Assembly (NCBI RefSeq): GCF_003590095.1
Contig: NC_039483.1
Span: forward strand, 11,222,001-11,286,000
Length of the DNA: 64,000 bases
Source: Trichoplusia ni
Taxonomy: Eukaryota > Arthropoda > Insecta > Lepidoptera > Noctuidae
Direction: 5' to 3'
Below the pieces are notes generated by a model, which was not told where the DNA came from, made no database searches, and saw only the letters and a program-made list of their open reading frames with translations. Position 1 is the stretch's first letter; every line of letters starts with the position of its first letter. Made by a program: the position numbers and the translations under genes. Below, one piece after another: positions 56,728-64,000 of this stretch.

Positions 56728-57341
56728 AGACGTAAAACTTGTAAATACTTGCACCTAGTAATTTGTGACGCAATTAATTAAAATACAATCATAAATAGCT
56801 TAAAGTACCTGTGTGTGATTAAAAGTGATACTTTTTAACTATCTTCTCATGTGTATTTAGGTATAATTAATAAATCAATTAAAAGTTTAAATTTTCTTAC
56901 AACTTATGTGAGATTTTAATTAAGTAATAAGATTATAAAAGTGATAATACATCCATATATTATATGAAGAACAGTGGTGTGATGAGAAGAGATATGTGAA
57001 AATAAATATGCGGTATTGTGTTATGTGAACAGAGTACAAACATGTCATTCAAAGTGAAGCGATTTGAAACATATTTACAAAGTTTACAGAAGTAATTTCT
57101 ACGTGAAGGTTAAAAAATCTGTAAGTGCGCAATGTCAACTTTGGGAGCGGGGACAAGCGTGCTAATCGTTCTGCAAACATGCTGAAGAGCGTCGTGCTGT
57201 GCACTCGCTGCGTGTCGTGTGTGTTAGCACAGTGAGCTCGGGAGGCCTTTGTGAACAGAGGAACGAACAAAGAAAACTGTTATCACCAGCCGCCACCCTG
57301 CTGCACCTCGTGGTGTCGTCATTCATCGCCATGGACGCAAG
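56728..57341 (+). other. Candidate first exon (long 5' UTR with three uORFs)
   Basis: If transcription starts near 56728, this 614-nt exon has three short upstream ORFs (57042-57095, 57132-57185, and 57179-57235, the last two overlapping as ATGCTGA) and then an ATG in strong context (ATCGCCATGG). It ends at a GCAAGT donor. Upstream ORFs of this kind usually lower main-frame translation. No homology is available because only four codons are visible. Confidence 0.4.
57331..57341 (+). CDS. Start of a host coding sequence (first 11 nt)
   Basis: ATGGACGCAAG followed by GCAAGT. AG|GCAAGT is the consensus of the minor GC-AG intron class, which needs near-perfect pairing to U1; the match here is complete. 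The rest of the gene would lie beyond an intron of at least 6.6 kb that leaves the window. Product unknown. Confidence 0.35.
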
Positions 57342-59956
57342 GCAAGTCCTTACACCAACATACAAATTTACTCTATAATAAATAAAACTTTATCTTAACA
57401 ATCAAAGTTATTTCATTCTCCAGAAATTTGGATTTTACTTTTGTATCAATAATAAATCTATAGCTTTAAGTCTGAGTGTAATAAAAGAGCGAAACAAACA
57501 AATATTCCGTGACGTAGTTCCAAACATTTGAAAATATTCTAATCGAGAAAAAAAATGTTGTCGTTCAGCATTTGTTTGGTAAATAATTTGAACAATTTAA
57601 ATTAAGTTTGACCAGATACATGGACGAACAAGGTTTCACATATATGGAATAGAATTTTATCAAGAACTGCAAGTGCTGACGGTCACGTATTATTATAAAA
57701 TTTTAATAATAATGTTTTTAATAAAATAACCAATGAATTCCTAATCCACGCAGCGGTTTACCTACGTGACACGTTATTTCATAAAAATAGTCTAAGTTAG
57801 TACCATAAATTGATCTAGAAATTACGTAAAAAACTATTGATTTAAACGAATAATAAGGGCAAAGAAATGAAAAAAACAGAGCAATATTTATCTAACAAAT
57901 TGATCAAATATTTTTATAAGTAGGCAGGGTAATGCTTGCGGACGATTATAATTCATTTTTATTTACTTTAATAATCTTTTTGGGTTACATTGTATGAGAT
58001 CTCGATAAATGTAAGGCGGTAAAGTTTCAGGTATAATCTAAACTAAACACAACTAAGCAGTTTGTTGACTCAAATATCTAGGGACTTTGTGAAACAAGTT
58101 TAATAAGTGCCTTAAATAGAATCGTTGAAGTATTGAACAATTAAAATCGAAGGCTTAAAATAGACAAATAATGAAACATTCTCAATTGTGTGGGTGTCGG
58201 TAACTGTGTGTTGACTTTAGATGTTAACTAATTCTAAAAGAGGCCTCTTGTAAGTCGATAACATCTATTACATGAATAACACAACATTCGCTAAGCACTT
58301 TTTAAATTACATTAACATTATAGCGCAATACTCTCAATAGGTGATTGGATAATCTACGGTGTATTTGGAAACATTTTTTGTAAAGCTTAGTAGTAACATT
58401 AACGTCATGATAAGGTTATTTTACGAGAGCACAGTAATAAGGTGCACAAAAGGCTGACTTGAGATTCGCAAACCTTCGTATTTATAAGTATAGTGGTATG
58501 CTTCGACGATTCTTCAAAAAAAATAGTAGATACTTTTTTTAACGATTTTTAGTCATTCTATACAAAATTGACACCACATTAATTGTATCGGAGAATAGGA
58601 TCTTTTGTTTCCAATTGTTGACTATTGTTTTCTAAAAGTTTTTTTCAGTGCGAATAAACTTTTTGTTTTAAAAGACTATGGGACAAAGCACGAGAATAAT
58701 GACGATAATTCCAACACTACGAATCAGATCTCTATACAGCTAAGTTAACTAACTTCCTTATTGACATGACGTGACAAATCTAACTGGTGATCTAACTAAA
58801 CGGCTTTAGTATCGATTTGCGTTAACGATTTCAGTGCCAACTCAGATCTCGGATAGAAATATTGACGAATCAACAAACAACGAATGTATTAAAACTTATC
58901 CATTTAAAACCTTTGATACAGTTTAACGACTTTTTAAAAACGTAATTGTATACGTGAATAGTGTGTTGTGGGTTTACATTCCGTTAGTACGTTTACTGCC
59001 AAGATAAGTTAGGTACCAGTATCTGTAACATATTCAGTCAGTACATATCTAGTCTATACCTAGCCTTAGCAGGTATTGTACCTATGCCAATGCTACATCT
59101 GACATGTTCTCGAAACTATGTGCATGGATCGAGAATGTAGCTTGACATGAATGATTGATTTTCAGTTTCTTGTTAGCACGAATTCTAACTAAAAGCATAA
59201 GAAAAATTTACGGTCAGGTCAGATTTGTGTAGTAAGGGTTCTCTACCATTTTTAATAAAAGCGGCAAAACATCGTATAGGAGCTTTTTAAATATTTATTT
59301 TATTCTATTTTAAGTTATTTTATTTTTTGTGTTGTTTATGTCTATACAGAATCCTGTAGATATCAAAAAACATATTAATATATATTTACTACAAAAGTAG
59401 GTACATGATCTGTGGAATTTTAAAAAATTATTACGGTTCAAGAAATACAACTTAGTGACAGACGGACAGACAGCAAAGGCTTATCGTAATAAGGCGTATC
59501 GGAACTTTAGAAATTAAGGTTTAATGTCAGTTTTAATGTATCTCGTTTCGCACCTTTCGCAATAAGCGAACCGATGAAGGGTTAAAAGTCTCGATAGAAA
59601 ATAAATCAAGATAAAAAATAAATCAATACTTTTCGAATATCTTGCGCAACAAAATTCTTATAGTTTTTGCTCATATTTTTTCTTTTTTTATACTAGGTTT
59701 TATCGTAACCCATGCCAAATATAAAAAGTGCTTGGCTGAATTATCATGGCAAAAATGCGTTAAAACGCAGCCAAAAATGTTGCTTCGCTTTAGCGACTGT
59801 TGTCAGACTATTCTTAAAACATAAAAAACAACACGGATTGTCCGTTTTCTTACTTGAAGAAAAATATTACTGTCTTGTGGTATTTCAGTAAAATATTTTG
59901 GAGCCAAGTAAAGTAATGACAACTAAAAATTGGGAGTAGGTTGAGACTATACATTA

Positions 59957-60207
59957 CTAGCTATTTCCCGCGACGGCGTCCGCGTGGATTTCAGTTTTGG
60001 TCCCCGTTTACGTGAGAATGCCAGGAAAAAGCCTTGACTCCTTCCCTTCCCTTTAAAACCACTTAAAATTAAAATACACAAAACCGCAGTGCTCCGCTAC
60101 CTGTGTACCAAATTTCATTACAATCGGTTCAGTAGTTTTGACGTGAAAACCAGAGAGGCAGAGAGACCGAGATTTTCGAATTTATAATATTTGTATGGAA
60201 GTATGGA
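59957..60207 (-). mobile_element. Small non-autonomous Helitron, second family
   Basis: On the minus strand it starts TCCATACTTCCATAC after A (60208 is T on plus) and ends GTCGCGGGAAATAGCTAG followed by T. 251 bp. It shares the 3' hairpin region with the other Helitrons in the window, but has a different 5' end and body (ACTGAACCGATTGTAATGAA). Confidence 0.8.
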
Positions 60208-62201
60208 TTGAAAACATGTTGTTTACAGATTTATGAGCAGATTTGATGATAGGCTGGTCTAAAATCAACAAACAGTACGAAACGGTTCGCGCAAAAAAGA
60301 TTTGGAATGTGTGTTATTAGACAGTAGGAGTAATAAACGCGTTTTAGTATTTTTATCAGACATCCATCATGCTGTCATCTTTACCAGAAATAGCTTGGTT
60401 ACCGGATTTTATTCGCACATAGAAAAGATGTGAACCGAAATAAAATAATTATAGTGAATTCTACTAGAACTTAACTCATTGTAAATAAATTATTGTTTTC
60501 ATTAGCCGACTTTTAGGAGCAACTGTTTTTTTTTCATTGAAAAGTTAGTGACCCTAACGCATATTTTATCCATAATTAAGGTGAATTAGTTATACCACAG
60601 CGAGAGCCTAAAATATTCTATGGTACTACGGAATAAAAGCTGTCATCACTTATAAGAAATACTAATTATACAGAAGTATTCATTATCCCATACAAAAACG
60701 AATAGAGTGCAGAGGCATAAATATTCATAGCCTAGGATATACATACGCTACGTTTAAGGGGTCACAGTTTCTAGCCAACAAAAACTAAACCAATACCTAT
60801 TGGTTTTCTAAAAATTATTCGTTATTTTACTAGTTTATAAATATAGTAAAGACGAATAAAATGTTGAGAAAATACCACTTGCATTTTAACGATTAAACTG
60901 AAAAGGATTCAGTTTCACGCACATTTTCAGGTTTTAAGTCAAATTTTCGAGTCAGACCACTCTATGTTTCACGAGATTAACGATGATATTAAATACGCCT
61001 TTATAGTAGACTCCTTGTAAGCTTAAAATAAACAAAAGGCACGCGTGAACTGTTGCTGTTTCTATTCAATCTCGTTGCGTGAGGAACTGTGATTAAGGAC
61101 CCTTTAGTTAATGCGGTTTCTACAGCAGAGTGCCAGTAGCCAGGAAATCTCTTCATCAGCGTTGTAGCACTAGTTTGGAATGTGTACAGCATAGTTTACA
61201 TCATTTTCCTTGTAACAACATATTTCCGTAAAACATTGCCTTGAAACTTAGTTCCTACAGTAGTATAGATTTCATCGATCACGTATGTTTTATTTCAGAG
61301 TTTCAATGTAATCGTTTAAGCTTTGTTCGAACATTAAATTGGCTTTAACTTTTTTATAATTATAACGTTTTTACTTCAACCTGTCATTGACCTGCCTTCG
61401 TTTATTAAATTTTGACTTTTAATCGAATCCTTAAACCACATTTTGAATCATTTATTAGTAGGTACATAGAATAAAATCGTAGAAAAGTGAAATATCTGTT
61501 TGTATGTGCGTTTGTGCGCGATGAATTCCGCAACGGCTTATCCCAATCAATAGCGGTTTTCTATGTATTGGGGAAAGATTACCATAAAGTGTATGCACGT
61601 TAATGAAATAGTTGGCATATGCTAGTATAATCTATACACGTCATGAAATTTTAAACAACACTTTCGTTTTATACTGTGATTTTAAATGAAGCTTTAAAAT
61701 TGATTATTGCTTTATGCGATAAATTTATAATCTTGATAAACCCTGACGTGTGAAAAAATCTTATTTGAAACATATTTTATCTGAAACTTTTTCCCTCTCA
61801 CGATACCATCAGCTTTTAAGTTAATTATGTTCACGTTTCAGCCATGACAGCCATGTTGGACTTGAAAAAATTTTCTTGTGTACCTCCCAAAAAAACATTT
61901 GTGATATAATTAAATGCAGCTTAAAACACTTTCGGAAGTAGGTACTTTAATTATATAATGTGTTAAAACAATTATTGTAATTTAAATACTTCTATTGTTT
62001 AATGTTATTTTTTGGTTTCCGTATTCAAAGGGTACAAACTTACTAATACAACTTAGTAATAAGGCTCCGATGTCTGTCCGTCTGTCCGCCCCCTGTCACG
62101 TGAACCGTGGTAGCTGGACAATTGTTATTTTGATAGATGGTGTATTTCTGTAGCCGCTAAAACAAGAAATAAAAAGTGGCACAAAGAAATCGTAGGGGGT
62201 T

Positions 62202-62330
62202 CCAAATATCAGTTCTTGAAAAGCGCCCCACGCTTTTTTCACAATAATAATTATTTAAAAATAAATTAACAAACAATTAATATTATTTTTGTAAAAAAGT
62301 GTGGGGCGCTTCTTTAGAACTGATATATGG
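62202..62330. mobile_element. Foldback MITE, 129 bp
   Basis: Left arm CCAAATATCAGTTCTTGAAA and on through GCGCCCCACGC; the right arm is its inverted copy ending CTGATATATGG, with a few mismatches over about 38 bp. The loop is AT-rich. Non-coding. Confidence 0.75.
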
Positions 62331-64000
62331 AGACACCACGCTTTTTTATAAAAGCGTGTTTTTTAGTTTTTTGAACTATTTTTTTTTATTATTCAAATCT
62401 TTAGATTATCTGTATAAAACATTTAGTGTTGTGTGTCCGCCTTGCCCATGAATAAATAATTTTATTATTACGTTTATGAAAATTAGTATTTATTTTATGT
62501 TACAAGTAATTTTTAAAATTTGACTGGATTATATTTATATAAATACATTCCAAAATAAATGAGCGAGAAACTGAATTATAGATAAAGTGGCTCTGTTAAT
62601 TGATGTGTGGCGATGTTCGGATGTTTCACACACGCGAGATTCTAGTCGTTTCATCCGATTAAAGTGCGGTTAGCTTCAGTTCAGGCATGCGACCTAGCTG
62701 CTGTAATACGGCCGGATCTGAGAGCCGAATACTGCGAACCTGCTCAATATTAATCGCTCAATCCAATTCTAATGTTCCTGTAAAATATGATCCTAATATT
62801 TAGATATAAGTATTAGTTGCGAATTTTCGTTATTATTGCAAACATAAATATTGATTTCAAATTCGAATTAGGTTTTCTTGTGACATTTTGGACCTGACAA
62901 CCATCCATCAATTTTAACGTTTTGAAAGTTTGAAGGCTTACTTGAGATAAAACTTTTTGATTTGTTTTTACTGACGTAGTGGGTACTCAAAATAAGTAAC
63001 ATATTTCGGATTTAATCATTTGTTGGGCTTTTATTTTGTGACGTCAGACAACTTTTATCACAAGCATCAATACAGGTGGTAAAGCTAATAATACCAACTT
63101 GTTATCAGCTTTAACCATTACGCTGATTATATGAGTATAGTTCGTGCCATAATTACGAATAGTTTGTGCTGATTAAAAGATCGTAATCGAAAAATGGTCT
63201 ATTATAACTTATTATATTGATTTATGTATGTATATTGTGTTTGTGTGTATTGCTGCATAATTTGGTACAAAATATAAAATTGAGCATAGTTTATTTTAAA
63301 AGTACTAACTAAAATTATCTGTTTATGTAAACAAAGTTAATTCGATTATTAGGTATAAACGTGCGTGGAAATGTATGTGAACGGGAGTCTTATTTTTATA
63401 TTCCGCAGATTTTGATAGTTTAAGATCTTAATATCGATGATAAAAGAAAAATAAACAGTGAAAGGTGTTCATTAACTGAAGTTGTAATGTTTCTTCCGCT
63501 GTGTGAGTCTTCATCGGGGTGCGCCTTTGTCGTTCACAAATATAGGGCATGTTCGAGCAAATTTAATGCTTTTAAACGATCTACTGGAAATAGAATTTTA
63601 TTACTCGGAATGTTTTTTGCTTTATGAACTAATCGGGGATTCAACATGCAGATGCAAAACAAACAAAGATTCTATTTTTGTAATGAAACTATTTGCTCTT
63701 TTTTAAGTTGATGCTGATATAAAAAATGACGATGTTCGACAAAGTATTTTTAAATATGACTTTTTACGGACACTAAACATACAGATAGTTGGTTTTATTA
63801 TTTGTTTTATGTTTGGAAATCACACAAATTATTTATGTTTACTTGTTTTTTTTTTAATAGTAGATTCAATGAACAGAATTCTAGAAGTAAAGTATAAAAG
63901 TTAATGGTTTATTCAACGTGACAGATATAAAATGCGTGTTTTAATTTATCACAAATATCCTTACAAAATTACTATCAGCTCGTTAAAGAGACATAAACAG

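Larger units (their letters stand above)
57342..64000 (+). other. Presumed first intron or intergenic DNA
   Basis: AT-rich, no ORF above 67 codons with any domain. It contains a small Helitron (59957-60207), a foldback MITE (62202-62330) and repeat-like traces at about 59457 (GACAGACGGACAGACAG) and 62070 (CTGTCCGTCTGTCC). Nothing else is recognised. Confidence 0.5.

Overview
The window is repeat-rich insect chromosomal DNA, most likely lepidopteran. Reasons: Helitrons with CTAG 3' ends and the 'GCCCGCGACTTCGTCCGCG' terminal hairpin common in moths and butterflies, an R1/SART-like LINE, a tRNA-headed SINE with a (TTA)n tail, and AT-rich single-copy DNA with long introns. These organism and family assignments come from motif recognition, not from a database search.

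Layout. 1-2854: 3' part of a Ty3/Gypsy element (RNase H, integrase, putative 3' LTR). 2855-11575 and 31200-43966: two near-identical copies, same orientation, of a composite block. In each, a multi-exon transposase-like gene on the minus strand (central catalytic region apparently missing) carries a large RepHel Helitron (minus) in its last visible intron. The first copy has a tRNA-SINE inside the Helitron; the second has a complete-ended Copia element. 11862-12155: fragment of a Polinton/Maverick-type adenain-like protease. 12162-16771: Gypsy element (plus) with an Arc-like gag, broken at its integrase. 16866-22287: a third, more diverged RepHel Helitron (plus), with two small non-autonomous Helitrons in opposite orientations. 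22288-27131: another Gypsy element (minus) with a 5' LTR and a tandemly expanded primer-binding site, its integrase cut by Helitron copy 2. 27132-31199: R1/SART-like LINE with ORF1 zinc knuckles and ORF2. 43967-44966: 1000-base assembly gap. 44967-46829: 5' half of an R1-clade LINE (5' UTR and coiled-coil ORF1). 46830-64000: mostly AT-rich host DNA with small MITE, SINE, LINE and Helitron relics. Within it, a CpG-rich stretch (56593-56720) followed by a candidate first exon (ATG at 57331, GC donor at 57342) is the only hint of a host gene.

No element in the window looks fully active as read: every large coding region has at least one frameshift, stop, deletion or lost catalytic residue. The genes therefore do not form a pathway; the region is a nest of insertions whose relative order can be read from the junctions. 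The two composite blocks share the Helitron insertion point, flanking exons on both sides, and at least two inactivating frameshifts. They therefore descend from block duplication (or are mis-placed haplotypes), not from independent transposition. I found no previously undescribed functional system. The most unusual points are the duplicated nested composite with a common breakpoint, a Copia with identical LTRs but deleted reverse transcriptase, the expanded primer-binding site, and the two complementary LINE halves.
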